DNA of 64,000 bases from Typhlomys cinereus. Taxonomy: Eukaryota > Chordata > Mammalia > Rodentia > Platacanthomyidae. Position 1 is the stretch's first letter, and every line of letters begins with the position of its first letter. The translations under genes were made by a program, and so were the position numbers. The stretch covers positions 1,237,241 through 1,301,240 of the forward strand of contig JALPQD010000518.1 in assembly GCA_023101885.1 (NCBI GenBank), written 5' to 3'. The notes beneath the pieces are model-generated. The model made no database searches and was not told the DNA's origin. It worked only from the letters and a program-made list of their open reading frames with translations. Shown here one piece after another: positions 22,272 through 34,259 of this stretch.

Positions 22272-24556
22272 ATCGTTTTAATCCCAAAACCTAATAAAGA
22301 TTCACTTAAAAAAGAAAACTATAGGCCGATCTCCCTGATGAACACAGATGCAAAGATTCTCAACAAAGTCTTAGCAAATCGGATTCAAAAACATATCAAA
22401 AAGATCATTCACGGGGACCAAGTAGGCTTCATCCCTGGCACACAAGGTTGGTTCAACATACGCAAATAATAAATGTAATTCATCATGTAAACCAGTCCAA
22501 AGTCCAAGACCACATGATACTCTCGATAGATGCAAAAAAAGGTTTTCACAAGATCCAACAGCCTTTTATGATCAAAACGCTAGAGACAGTAGGAATGGAA
22601 GGAACCTTTATCAATATAATAAAAGCTGTATACAACAAGCCCACAGCAAGGATTATGCTCAATGGGGAACAATTGGAAGCATTCCCACTTCAATCAGGAA
22701 CTAGACAAGGCTGTCCACTCTCACCACTTCTATTCAATATTGTACTTGAAGTCTTAGCTGAAGCCATAAGACAAGAAAGGGACATAAGAGGGATTCAAAT
22801 CGGCAAGGAAGAAATCAAGCTATCCCTATTTGCAGATGACATGATCTTATACCTGAGGGATCCCAAAAACTCCACCAGGAAGCTCCTGGAACTAATTGAG
22901 AAGTTCAGCAGGGTGGCAGGATACAAAATAAATGTGCAAAAATCAGAGGCCTTCCTATATGCCCAGAATGAAAGAAGTGAAAAAGCCTTGAGAGAAACCA
23001 TACCATTTACTAAAACCCCTAAAAAAATGAAATACCTTGGTATAAACCTAACTAAGGAGGTAAAAGACCTTTACAATGAAAACTTTAAAACCCTAAAGAA
23101 AGAAATTGCAGAAGACACCAGAAGGTGGAAAGACCTCCCTTGTTCCTGGATTGGCAGAATCAACATTGTAAAAATGACCATCCTACCAAAGGCAATATAC
23201 AGATTCAATGCTATACAAATCAAAATCCCAAAGCAATTCTTCAAAGAAGTTGACCAAATAATCTCAAAGTTCATATGGAGGCTCAAAAGACCCAGGATAG
23301 CAAAAACAATCCTGAATAACAAAAACACAGCTGGAGGTATTACCATACCAAACCTAAGTCTATACTACAAATCCATAGTTATAAAGACAGCCTGGTACTG
23401 GCTCCAAAATAGACACACAGATCAATGGATAAGGATTGAAGACCCAGATATAAGCCCACAAAGTTACAGCCATTTGGTCTTTGACAAAGGGGCCCAAAGA
23501 ATCCAATGGAAAAAGAACAGCATCTTCAACAAATGGTGCTGGCAAAACTGGATCTCCACATGCAGAAGATTAAAGCTGGACCCGTACTTGTCACCATGTA
23601 CAAGACTTAATTCCAAATGGATCAAGGACCTTGATATCAGGCCACAGACTTTAAAAACCATAGTTGAAAGGATAGGGAACTCCCTCGAGCTGATTGGGCT
23701 AGGCCAACACTTCCTAAACAGACATTCAATGGCACAATCACTGCTACCAACTCTCAACAGTTGGGATCTTGTGAAATTAAAGAGCTTCTGTTCAGATAAA
23801 GAGATTGTCACACGAGCTCAAAGGCAACCCACAGAATGGGAGAAAATCTTCACTAACCACATATCTGACAGAGCTCTACTGTCCAGAGTGCACAAAGAAC
23901 TTAGAAAATTAAACTCCAAGGAAAACACTGGCCCAATTAAAAAATGGGCCCTGGAACTTCAAAGAAACTTTACCAGAGATGAAATTAAAATGTCTAACAA
24001 TTATCTTAAAAAATGTTCCACTTCCTTCGCCATCAGGGAAATGCAAATCAAAACTTCCCTGAGATATCATCTCATCCCGGTCAGGATGGCAAAAATCCAC
24101 AATACAAACAACGACAAATGCTGGAGAGGATGTGGAGAGAGGGGAACTCTCCTACATTGTTGGTGGGAATGCAGGCTCATACAGCCACTCTGGCGAGCCG
24201 TCTGGAGATTCTTAAAGAAATTAAAGATTGAAATGCCGTATGACCCTGCTATCCCACTTTTGGGAATAACCCCCCATGCAGCAGAGGTTCGCCTCGATAG
24301 CACAAGCTCGACCATGTTCATAGCAGCACTGTTTACAATAGCAAAGTCATGGAATCAACCTAAATGTCCAACAGTTGACGAGTGGATAAGGAAACTGTGG
24401 TACATCTATACAATGGAGTACTACTCAGCCATCAAAAATGATGAATTACTGGAATTTGCTGGGAAATGGATGTCATTAGAAAGAATTATATTAAGTGAAG
24501 TATCCCAAACCCAGAAAATTAAGCGCCGTATGTACTCCCTAATAGGTGGCTCCTAG
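22272..24556 (+). pseudogene. L1 ORF2 C-terminal two-thirds, one frameshift
   Basis: This encodes the L1 reverse transcriptase from just before motif A to the C terminus. A one-base loss at about 22466 (in AAATAATAAAT, where other copies have an extra C) shifts the frame. After it the frame is open for roughly 690 codons to the TAG at 24554-24556. The apparent ATG at 22448 is out of the native frame for its first few codons. Visible are the FADD catalytic motif near 22831, the conserved fingers/palm blocks and the C-x3-C-x7-H-x4-C motif near 24120-24175. Near motif A, several residues differ from the 60 kb copy (AKKGFH in place of AEKAFD). There is no endonuclease domain, so no autonomous function. 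Confidence 0.93.
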
Positions 24557-25527
24557 TACCAAACTCACCCAGCCCACATTGAGACACTCAAAAGTAAACC
24601 TATGTAACACAGTAATTGCAAGGATTATGAACAAGAGAGATGGGTTAGGAGGGCCACACCAGAAACAAGGAGAGAAGAGACCATGTTACAGCACAGAAAA
24701 TAGGCCTCCATCAAGGTCTGCAAGGAAGTAATGAGAAACCTGGTTAAGTTCACAGACGTTCTTTCCTGATCTCACCAGAAGGGGAGGGCATATAGTCTAG
24801 CAGATAAAAAGTAATCATTTTGCAAATGGGTGATGGACCCCTCCCTCAGTGAGGTTTCCTACTCTTATTACATCTACCCTTGAATGTGCTATTACAACAA
24901 GACTCCAGTTTAACAGCTTTTTGTCTCTGGCCAGGGGGTGACATACAGTGCCCAGCAGAATGGAGTGAAGGGCATTACAGGAGCAGCAAAACTGCAAAAG
25001 AAAATCAACAAACCACAATCCAGAACTTCAGAGACTCTATATCAATCACATAGAACTAGGCCAGCCTAATCTCTCCCCATCCTGGAGCTCAGGGACATTT
25101 GCGGAAGAGGGGGCGGTAAGATTGTAAGAGCAAAAGGATGGGAGGAGCAACGATTTGCAAGATTCTCAACAATAGTTGGGGCCAAAGCAATCATAATGGG
25201 ACTTTGCATGCCCTGCGCAATGTCCAGCGCACTATTGCCCTCATAAAGTCTAGCATCTGTTAAGGGCACCGAGACCCCTGGAGGCAAGGGATTGACAGCC
25301 ATAGTAGTGATCTTATGCTTAAGGGGAACAAGAGAAAGGGCCTATGGAAATGCCACTGGGTCCTTATATGTCATCGGAGAGGAGGACCCAGTGGAGAGTT
25401 AGGCGTACACAATAAAGGACTCTCTGGGAATTGGGGGGGAGGCACTGGGGAAGGGGAGGGGGAGGAGGGGGGAGGGAGGGAACTGGTAAAAAATTTTAAA
25501 ATGTATAATTAAATTTTTAATAAAAAA
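24557..25527 (+). other. L1 3' UTR
   Basis: Young-class 3' UTR with G-rich tract at 25425-25481 and A/T-rich end. Confidence 0.85.
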
Positions 25528-25544
25528 AAAAGAAAGCAAATTAT

Positions 25545-26172
25545 TTTCTTGTACTCTGACATCCAAAGATACTGTTCAAATGTAGTGTTGAACTAAGCCA
25601 ATGAGTTATAATAACTTTCACGAGGGTATGTGCTTCTCTGCATAGTGTGTGAAATGTGTTCTATAAGATTGTTGCCACTGCCTGATCAGATGAGCAACTA
25701 GTTCTTGACAAAAAAATGCTTCACAATAATTACTTCAACATAAATGGAGCAGTGCTTTAGACAAAATAACTTAATTTCTTTGCACAACTTCTGTTTCTTT
25801 TTTACAAAGAGATTATAAAACTGACTTTTGATATTGTGTTAATTGACTTTATCAAAGTGCACAAAAGTTAATCCACAACCAACGAAGTATAGGGACACAG
25901 CAGAATGAATGAATCGAGGTCACACACAGCAGTAATCAAGGGAGAAGAATCTAGTTTAAAGGGACGAACTATTCAGGCTTTGTTACAGATTGATTGTGGA
26001 AAATGGTTAAGACTTACTGGAAAACAGAGAAAATCTGGCATGCATTGCTGCCTGATTCATTGTAACTCCAATGAAGTGTTTACCCTAGTGAGACAGGATA
26101 TTACAATAGGTATCTAAAGCTTTGGGGAAAAAAATCACACAAAATTTTCTAATTCTATTTTTCATGTTTGGC
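25545..26172. other. Single-copy AT-rich DNA
   Basis: No feature recognised. Confidence 0.4.
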
Positions 26173-26193
26173 AACACAGAGTTAACAGGAGAA

Positions 26194-26474
26194 TTTAATG
26201 GAGGTTGAAGAGATGGCTCACAGGTTAAGCCTTTGCCTCAAAGCAGAAGGTCCTGAGTTCAGATCCCAGATTCCCTGTAAAAAAGCCAGGCAGAAATTGT
26301 AATAACCTGCACATTTGACCCTGAAAAGCAGAGCCTGGGAAATCCAAGAATCATACCAACACACCAAAAATACCCACAGAGACCCACCCTCACCCCCACC
26401 CCCACCCACTCCCTACCACCCTGTTCACCTCACATACATACACACCACATACATACCAAAAAGAAAGACAATTT
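26194..26474 (+). mobile_element. tRNA-headed SINE, same family as 18747, old copy
   Basis: The head GAAGAGATGGCTCACAGGTT with B-box-like GAGTTCAGATCCC is followed by the family middle section and a CA/CCCACC-rich 3' end. TSD of about 21 bp with two mismatches at 26173-26193 and 26475-26495 (core AGTTAACA). The mismatches and lost CpGs mark it as older than the 18747 copy. Confidence 0.85.
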
Positions 26475-26495
26475 AACACAAAGTTAACAAGAGAA

Positions 26496-27029
26496 CCATA
26501 TATACATTCAATATTATTAATTTTTCTTAGCATGGGCAGCATGCTGATCTCCATGCAGATTAGAGAAACAAACATTTAACATTACAAGATGACCTTTTAA
26601 TAGAAAGAATGAGTTATAATAAGAAAAAATCATATTATTTTTTGGTTTTGGTGCCTGTTTCTTAATCAATAATATAGGTATATGATAGAATACTTTAAAA
26701 AAAAACTAGTTATTTTTAAAATTGCAGAAATTTAGTATGTGCAAGGAAAACATCCACTAATTTCTAGAATATTACTTTTCACATTATTTTGTGAAACCAA
26801 ACAAGTAGTTAGTGAACTTTGTAGTGAAAGTAAAGTTCTATAAATGCAAATTAACGCTTGTAAATCTTTAAAAAAATGAATGACAGAATTTTCTTAATTA
26901 CTTTTATATGACATAATACTTCAAAAGTATTCTTCTCACCCAGAGAGAGGATACAATTTTTTTTCATTCATGATCCATCTTGACCATATTGAATAACTGT
27001 GTAGTCTGACAATTAGATACAGGTACCAG
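26496..27029. other. Single-copy AT-rich DNA
   Basis: No feature recognised. Confidence 0.4.
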
Positions 27030-27395
27030 TTTTACAATTGAGGGCTGAGCCATTGGGTATATATGTGAAAGTCCTAAGCAAGTTCAGAGAATATTATCAA
27101 AGTAGTGTGGAAAGAACAAGCCTGTGGAATTTTGAACCATTTTCTGGCCAGGTGGATAAAAATAGAGAGAGCTGGTTCAGTAGTTTGTCAGAATGGCAAG
27201 TGAGAAAATTTATACTCTCTGAGCTCCTTCCAAGGATATTTTGTAGTCAGTTTCCTTGGCTCCTGAATTTGCTATGAACTATTCTGTGTGATGATGAAGT
27301 ATAACCAGGAATCATAAGCAAGGACAAATCTCTAGTTTCCTGAAGTCATTTGGTGCCTGTATCTATTCAGCAATGTAAAGATGAAACGAACTTCC
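27030..27395 (+). mobile_element. Old solo LTR, MaLR-like (tentative)
   Basis: It aligns by eye with the LTR-like element at 49897-50312. Shared words in order are GAGAGCTGGTT, AACCAGGAATCATAAG, a TTTCCT-AAGTCATTTG end region and a final GATGAAAC/GATGAACTGC stretch. Boundaries are approximate. Confidence 0.5.
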
Positions 27396-29064
27396 TAAGT
27401 ATCACCACTATGATCAGAGTCTGTGACTTACATATGAGTTTATTTCCTTACTAAATTGTGCCAATGTTACCTTTACTTATTCATTCATTGTTCAGATTGC
27501 CATGACTTCAAATTGTCTACTTTTTATACTCAACAGATTTCAAAGTTATGCAAGCATTTTAAAATGTGTTTAAAATCTGTAGTATCTGAGTGCTATACTT
27601 TTGATACTGTGATAATTTGTACATGATACAAAGAATTCAGAATGGCTATACAGTTCAATTAGTTGATCACACACACAAGTTCAGCTACAGGCAGATTAGT
27701 AAGCTTTATTGTTACATGGAATATTATAAATGTGTAAGAGAAGTTAGGTAGGATAAATAAATAAGGAAAAAAATCTCTTGAATTTTGAAAAGAAAGGACG
27801 ATTTAATTATCTACTAAAAGTCTTAGCATCATTATCCACATTAACAACTGGATTTAGAAGTGTCAAAAGAGCTCAGAATGAAACATTCTTTGTGAGTAAA
27901 ATTAGAGAAAAGGAGATTGGATGAAGAAAGAAAATGAGTGATATATTTGGTAATCAAGTATTTTCCCTAAGAATAAAATAAATTGGACCATTTAGAATAT
28001 TTTATAATATGCACAAACCTAATAAAACAGAGTAAGAAACATTCTCTAGCACTGTTTAAGCCATTGTTATATCTCACATCAAGAGAAATTTTGTCATATA
28101 CTCTTATGCATAAGTTTCACATGTTATATATTGTGTCCATACCATCTGGTATACACCCCTGTGTACATTAGTTCATTAATATCTACACAGGAAAACACAC
28201 TTCTCTAAGTATTAGCTGTCAGCATTCAATTTACCAATTATATGACTCTAATTAGAATGTTAGATTAGATTATTTTATGAAAAACTTTTAAACTATTCAC
28301 ATAAGCTTTTGTAACTTAATCACTTTAGTCATTTTATTTCCCACTTACTTTTCATGTTTCCATATATAAAGTGAAACATTTGTTTGAGAAAATATAAAAA
28401 AGGAATAAAATTACTTTGGAAGATAAGGAAAAGTAATTATAGAAGAACATAAGTGAGTAAATATAGAAAATTGATAAATTTGCATATTCACCCTCTAAGT
28501 AATAATATTTTCCAACAATCATCATCAATAAATACTAAGATCTTTCTGTCAAAACTTTTTGGAAAATTGTTACTATATCTCCAGAAGTCAATTCCCTAAG
28601 GCTTCTCTTAACTGATATTTTCTCAGTATTTCTCTGTACTTGATGAAGTGGGAAGTTTTAAAAAATGCTGAAACACTGTCTTGTAGAATTCCCTTCAACT
28701 GAGAATTGTTAGATGTTTTACTCATAATTACAAGAAAATGAGAACAATTACAAAACAAAGTGAAACATTCTTATCACGTTATAATAAGAATATATAGCAG
28801 CGTGATGTACTACAGCTTATGCTGACCTCCACAGCTGTTACATTTCATCCTATAAAGTTACTCTAGCTTGTCATTTACATATTGTATTCTTTGGAAGAAG
28901 TCACTACTAAAGGGGGAGCTATCCTTATTCTCATTCTTCCTCAATGGCAAAATGTCAACATAAAATTTTTATAATTACCTTCCACTTTTCCATTTATTCA
29001 TTTCCCTGTAAGCTTATCATTATTTTATTATGCTTTGTTATTAAACTGGTATTGCTTTTAATCA
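27396..29064. other. Single-copy AT-rich DNA
   Basis: The longest quiet stretch in the window; no feature recognised. Confidence 0.4.
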
Positions 29065-29485
29065 TAGTTTATATCTCAGTACCCTGAGATGTTAATGTAT
29101 TGGGAATATGGTCCCCTTTCCGATAGTGTGTAGATTTAGGAAATGATTAATACTGTGTGCTCTGACATCATCACCAGAAAGATCCACTGAAGGACTGATG
29201 GGGCACTAGCATTATTGGCAGCAGAAAATTGAAAGGTGGGGAATCAGGTCACTGGTACATGGCCCTGGAAGTATGACCTGACTCCAACCTCATCCATCTT
29301 TGCTCTGTTTGCATATTGACTTCCACAGCGTGAATAGCTTTACTCCACCTTCCATCATAAGACCCAAAAACAATGAAAACACTGGAACAGAACTGAAACC
29401 TTTAAAACAGTGATTCCAAATAAATGCTTCCTCCTTTGAGTTAATTTTGTCAGTTATCTTGTCACAAAACTGACAGTCTAACACA
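29065..29485 (+). mobile_element. Old MaLR-like LTR (tentative)
   Basis: The end of this block (CCAAATAAATGCTTCCTCCTT, then GTCAGTTATCTTGTCACA and CTAACAC) has the AATAAA plus pyrimidine-rich R/U5 layout typical of mammalian MaLR LTRs. The 5' boundary is uncertain. Confidence 0.45.
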
Positions 29486-30397
29486 CTCTTTTAAAATGAC
29501 TGAAATAACTCCAGCCACTGGAAGGCCTCTCAGATCTCCTGTGTTCTTTTTAGCATATTTGCAATCATCATGGTTATTTAACATTGAGGAATTCAATACT
29601 TTTTAAGAATATAAGATTCATGCTCTATATTACTATCCTATCCTACTTCTCAAAAGACTTTCTCATTACTCTTCTCTTCTATATGAGACAGGGGTAAAGT
29701 ATGTTCTTTGCTTCTGAAATGCCATTGGTTCTTAACATTCATGCTAACATAAAAGAAAATGAAGTGATGTTTACTGTGTTAGATTCATCTTCCCATTGCT
29801 GAAGAAACATGGAACCAAAGCACCTTAAAGGATCAAGATGTTTATAGAGCATTATCATGGGAAAAGTGTTGATCCCAACATCAGAAGCCAAGGGAATTGG
29901 TCACACAGTTTCCAGAGACTATGGTCTAGGTCTTCCATTCAATTAGGTACTTTCTCACATTCTTGCTTAGACTTTGCCTTAATTAAACTTGTTCATAAGT
30001 GTGCCTTCAGATTCAATTCTCAATTGCCAAGTCGAAACATAATCTAGCTGGTATACTTAATAAGTTAAATATAAAATCTAATATTTACAAATACCTTTAT
30101 GCATTTGGGTAAATATTTAGAAAGCAGAGAGACAGACAAAGAGAGAGAGAGAGAAAGAAAGTGAACATAGAAAGTAGGGAGCACACTAAGCATGTCTTCA
30201 TTTCTTTAACATAAATCCACTGTCATAAAGACTCGTGGTCTTCACATGCATCTGTATTAGGACACATCTCATAGTTTTACAACCATTAACACATATCTAC
30301 ATAATATGCAAATTTATCAGTTGAATATAGTGCTCATAAACTTAACATTATAGACTGTATTCATTTCCAAAGTATTTTTTCATTATCAGACGTTTTA
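29486..30397. other. Single-copy AT-rich DNA with a GA-rich patch
   Basis: A (GA)n-like patch lies at about 30122-30161. Nothing else recognised. Confidence 0.4.
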
Positions 30398-30885
30398 TTT
30401 TTGCCTAATTATATAAGCTCCATAGGTATCCTCTTCTCTCCCTTTCCCCTCCATCCCCATCATCCCTCATTGCACTCTCCCCTCTTCTCCCCTCCCTCTC
30501 ACCCCTCTCCACCCCTCCCCCTTTCCTGGTGTCTACCACTTCCTCCCTCCCATCTCCCAAAGCATCCATTTAGTGGGCACTAAACCTCTCTGTGAGTAAT
30601 CTACCCCAGTGAGGGTTCAGGACTTAGTGGCATAACTTGGGGCCCCTTCTTGATCTGTCTGTTACCAGGGGAAGTCTATTATGACGGTTTTACCCCTTGA
30701 ATTTAAGGATACTACTGCAGGAAGCTTTCTCTCCTGCATCCCTTCTAGACTTTAGGTGATTGTTGATATGTCAGCCATTGTACAAGTCAGGCAAGGTCCA
30801 ATGACATTGTGGCTATATCCTGGCTGTTACAGTCCTGACTTGTGTGCAGTATTGTGCATATCATTGGTGCTCCCATTCTTAGGCA
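30398..30885 (-). mobile_element. L1 3' UTR, distal half, minus strand
   Basis: The reverse complement matches the second half of the mid-age L1 3' UTR. It covers the segment from the ATGATATGCA region through the G-rich tract (plus-strand C-rich 30425-30560) to the TATTAAGCTTATA-like terminus. It abuts the plus-strand first half at 30886. Confidence 0.8.
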
Positions 30886-31232
30886 GTTAGATGGTAACCA
30901 ACTGGCAAACAAGAGACTGGCCCTTCTCACTGCTGTGTCTCACTACCTTTGGGTCTTTTTTTATATTAAGATCTTTGTTTAAACAGTCTTTTATCTATGG
31001 TTGGGAGATGACCTCAACAATCAATCAGGATGTAGTCAAGGGCAGTGCAGGAACAGCAAAACTGAAAATGTTTCTAACAACAAACCATAATTCAGAACAC
31101 CAAAGACCCTAAAACATTCATTGGGAACCCAGGCCACCCAAATCTTTCTCCATCCTAAAGTACATGGAATCTTGCATAAGAGGGGGTATTAAGCTTCTAT
31201 AATTGGGGAAAAATAAATAAATATAAATAAAA
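30886..31232 (+). mobile_element. L1 3' UTR, proximal half with terminal block, plus strand
   Basis: It matches the first half of the same 3' UTR up to the GAGGGGG run at about 31180. It then jumps straight to the terminal TATTAAGCTTCTATAATTGG block and an A-rich tail. The central part is absent, with G-run microhomology at the joint. Confidence 0.78.
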
Positions 31233-31523
31233 AAGAAGGAAGGCCACACCAGAAACAAAGAGAGAGGGGACCATGTTACAGCAGAGAAAATAGGCCTCCA
31301 TCAAAGACTGCAAGTGGGTAGTGAGACATCTGGTTAAGTTCATGGACTTTCGTTCCTGATCATTTACAACTGAGGGGGTATGATCTCACCAGAAGAGGAG
31401 GGCATATAGTCTGGCAGATAAAAAGTCACCATTTTGCAAATGGGTGATTGATGCCTCCCTCACTGTGGTTCCCTAATTTTATTACATCTCCGTTTGAATA
31501 TACTCATAACAAGACTCTAGTTT
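31233..31523 (+). mobile_element. Young L1 3' UTR, first part (host of a nested L1)
   Basis: A 5'-truncated L1 3' UTR. It stops at GACTCTAGTTT (31513-31523) and continues at 34260 after the inserted minus-strand L1. Confidence 0.9.
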
Positions 31524-33136
31524 TTTTTTATTTAATACATTTTTATTATTATTTCAGCTCATACAACTTAATAGGTACACCAGTTCCCTCCCTCCCTCCT
31601 CCTCCCCCCGAACTCCCTGCTTCCCCTCCCCTCACCCCTACCTCCCCATCCTCCAGTGCCTCCCGCCCCAATTCCCAGAGAGTCCTTTCTTGTGCATGCC
31701 TGACTCTCGTCTGGGCTCTCCTCTCCGATGACGTACAAGGACCCAGTGGCATTTCCCTGAACCCTTTCCCATGTTCCCCTTAAGCATAGAAATGCTTCTG
31801 TGGCTGCCAATCCCTTGCCTCCAAGGATTTTGGTGCCATTAGCAGATGCTAGACTTTGTGAGGTCAATAGTGCGTTGGACTTTGCGCAGGGCATGCAAAG
31901 TCCAATTATGATTGCTTCGGCCCTAACTTGTGTGGAGTATCTTGCAAATCATTACTCCTCCCATCCTTTTGCTCTTACACTCTTACCGTCTCCTCCTCCG
32001 CAAATGTCTCTGAGCTTCAGGATGGGGAGAGATTAGTCTGGCCTAGTTTTAGGTGGTTGATATAGAATCTCTGAAGTTCTGGATTGTGGTTTGTTGATTT
32101 TCTTTTGCAGTTTTGCTACTCCTGCAATGCCCTTCACTCCATCCTCCTGGGCACTGTATGTCACCCCCTGGCCAGAGACAAAAAGCTGTTAAACTGGAGT
32201 CTTATTATAAGAGCACATTTAAGGGTAGATGTAATAAAAGTAGGAAACCACAGTGAGGGAGGAGTCAATCACTCATTTGCAAAATGGTTACTTTTTATCT
32301 GCCAGACTATATGCCCTCCCCTTCTGTTGAGATCATACCCCCTTAGTTGTAAATGATCAGGAGCGAACGTCTGTGAACTTAACCAGGTGTCACATTGCTT
32401 ACTTGCAGTCCTTGATGGAGGCCTATTTTCTCTACTGTAACATGGTCACTTCTCTCCTTGTTTCTGGTGTGGCCCTCCAACTCCATCCTTCCTGTTCATA
32501 ATCCTTGCAATTACTGTAGGTAATACACAGATTTACCTATGAGTACCTAAAGGTGGGCTGGGTGGGTTGGTATTAGAAGCCACACATTAAGGAGTGCATA
32601 CGGTGCTTAATTTTCTGGATTTGGGATATTTCACTTAATATAATTGTTTCTAATGACATCCATTTCCCAGCAAATTCCAGTAATTCATCATTTTTGATGG
32701 CTGAGTAGTACTCCATTGTATAGATGTACCATGGTTTCCTTATCCACTCAACAACTTTTGGACATTTAGGTTGATTCCATGACTTTGCTATTGTAAACAG
32801 TGCTGCTATGAACATAGTCGTGCTTGTGCTATCGAGTCGAACCTCTGCTGCATGGGGGGTTATTCCCAAAAGTGGAATAGCAGGGTCATATGGCATTTCA
32901 ATCTTTAATTTCTTTAAGAATCTCCAGACGGCTCGCCAGAATGGCTGTATGAGCCTGCATTCCCACCAGCAATGTAGGAGAGTTCCCCTCTCTCCACATC
33001 CTCTCCAGCACTTGTTGTTGTTTGTATTGTGGATTTTTGCCATCCTGACCGAGGTGAGATGATATCTCAGGGAAGTTTTGATTTGCATTTCCCTGATGGC
33101 TAAGGAAGTGGAACATTTTTTAAGATATTTGTCAGA

Positions 33137-33426
33137 AGGGGCTGGAGAGGTGGCTTGGGTTAAGCCTCTGCCTTGCAGGCAGAGGTTCCTGGGTTCGGAT
33201 CCTAGACCCCAAGTATAGACGCCAGGGGGAAGCGGGGGCGGCCTGCGTTTCTTGTCCTGGTGGGGCAGAGCCTGTGAGTCCCTGGGCAGAGTAAACAAGG
33301 AGGAGGGGGTCCATGGTGGTTCCCGAATTCGTCCGTGGTTCTACACACACATACACGCACACATATACACGCACACACGCATACACATGCACAATTGAAT
33401 AAATAATAAAAAAAATTAAAAAAAAC
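33137..33426 (+). mobile_element. Young tRNA-headed SINE nested in the minus-strand L1
   Basis: Same family as 18747 with the full head, GC-rich body, CA-rich stretch (33342-33394) and AAT/A-rich tail. TSD ATATTTGTCAGA at 33125-33136 and 33427-33438 lies within L1 ORF2 sequence, which places this insertion after the L1. Confidence 0.93.
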
Positions 33427-33486
33427 ATATTTGTCAGACATTTTAATTTCATCCCTGGTAAAGTTTCTTTTAAGTTCCATGGCCCC

Positions 33487-33673
33487 ATTTTTTTTTATTC
33501 AACTGTGCGCATGTGCATGTGTATGTGTGCACGTGTGTGTATGTCTGTGTGTGTGTGTAGAACCACAGAAGAATTCGCAAACCACCATGGACGCCTCCAC
33601 CTCCTTCTGCCCCAGGATTCACAGGCTCCGCCCTACCAGGACCAGAAACGCAGGCTGCCCCTGCTTCCGCCAG
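33487..33673 (-). mobile_element. 5'-truncated tRNA-headed SINE, minus strand, nested in L1
   Basis: On the minus strand it begins in the middle of the SINE body near 33673 (no tRNA head). It then runs through the CA region (plus-strand GTGTG-rich 33510-33558) to an A-rich tail (plus-strand T run 33488-33496). The surrounding L1 repeats a GGCCCATTTTT-like stretch on both sides (33480s and 33675-33685), consistent with a short TSD. A 5'-truncated SINE is less usual than a full-length one. Confidence 0.85.
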
Positions 33674-34259
33674 GGCCCATTTTTTAATTGGGCCATTGGT
33701 TTCCTTGGTGTTTAGTTTTCTAAGTTCTTTGTGCACTCTGGACAGCAGAGCTCTATCAGATATGTGGTTAGTGAACATTTTCTCCCATTCTGTGGGTTGC
33801 CTTTGTTACAATCTCTTTATCTGAACAGAAGCTCTTTAATTTCACAAGATCCCAACTGTAGAGAGTTGGTAGTAGTGACTGTGCTATTGGATGTCTGTTT
33901 AGGAAATGTTGGCCTAGCCCAATCAGCTCGAGGGAGTTCCCTATCCTTTCAACTATGGTTTTTATAGTCCTTGGCCTGATATCTAGGTCCTTGATCCATT
34001 TGGAATTAAGTCTTGTACATGGTGACAAGTACGGGTCCAGCTTTAATCTTCTGCATGTGGAGATCCAGTTTTGCCAGCACCATTTGTTGAAGATGCTGTT
34101 CTTTTTTCATTGGATTCTTTGGACCCCTTTGTCAAAGACCAAATGGCTGTAATTTTGTGGGTTTATACCTGGGTCTTCAATCCTTATCTATTGATCTGTG
34201 TGTCTATTTTGGAGCCAGTACCAGGCTGTCTTTATAACTATGGATTTGTAGTATAGATT

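Larger units (their letters stand above)
22272..25527 (+). mobile_element. 5'-truncated young L1 (RT domain to tail)
   Basis: The insertion starts inside the reverse transcriptase region of ORF2 and ends in an A-rich tail. TSD AAAAGAAAGCAAATTAT (17 bp; the first As may belong to the tail) lies at 22255-22271 and 25528-25544. It is closely similar to the 60 kb element, so it belongs to the young class. The 3' UTR (24557-25527) is slightly shortened after the G-rich tract: the usual terminal block is missing and replaced by an A/T-rich end. Confidence 0.95.
31524..34259 (-). mobile_element. 5'-truncated young L1 inserted into another L1, minus strand
   Basis: On the minus strand this runs from inside ORF2 (34259) through the ORF2 end (stop at 32573-32575) and the 3' UTR to poly(A) (plus-strand T run from 31524). 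TSD GACTCTAGTTT (11 bp) at 31513-31523 and 34260-34270 shows that it landed in the plus-strand L1 3' UTR. Two SINEs later split its ORF2 (33137-33426 and 33487-33673). Excluding these it is about 2.26 kb. The tail T run merges with the TSD, so the exact left edge is uncertain by a few bases. Confidence 0.95.
32573..34259 (-). pseudogene. L1 ORF2 C-terminal part, interrupted by two SINEs
   Basis: Segments 34259-33674, 33486-33439 and 33122-32573 (minus strand) are consecutive pieces of ORF2. They contain the C-x3-C-x7-H-x4-C motif near 33010-32950 and a modified terminus (normal GGS replaced by CGF before the stop). The final open stretch, which starts in SINE sequence, is 241 codons long and is an artefact of the SINE insertion. 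Non-functional. Confidence 0.88.

Noticed and set aside
27038..27277. 79-codon plus-strand ORF
   Set aside because: It overlaps the MaLR-like LTR block at 27030-27395 and has no recognisable domain.
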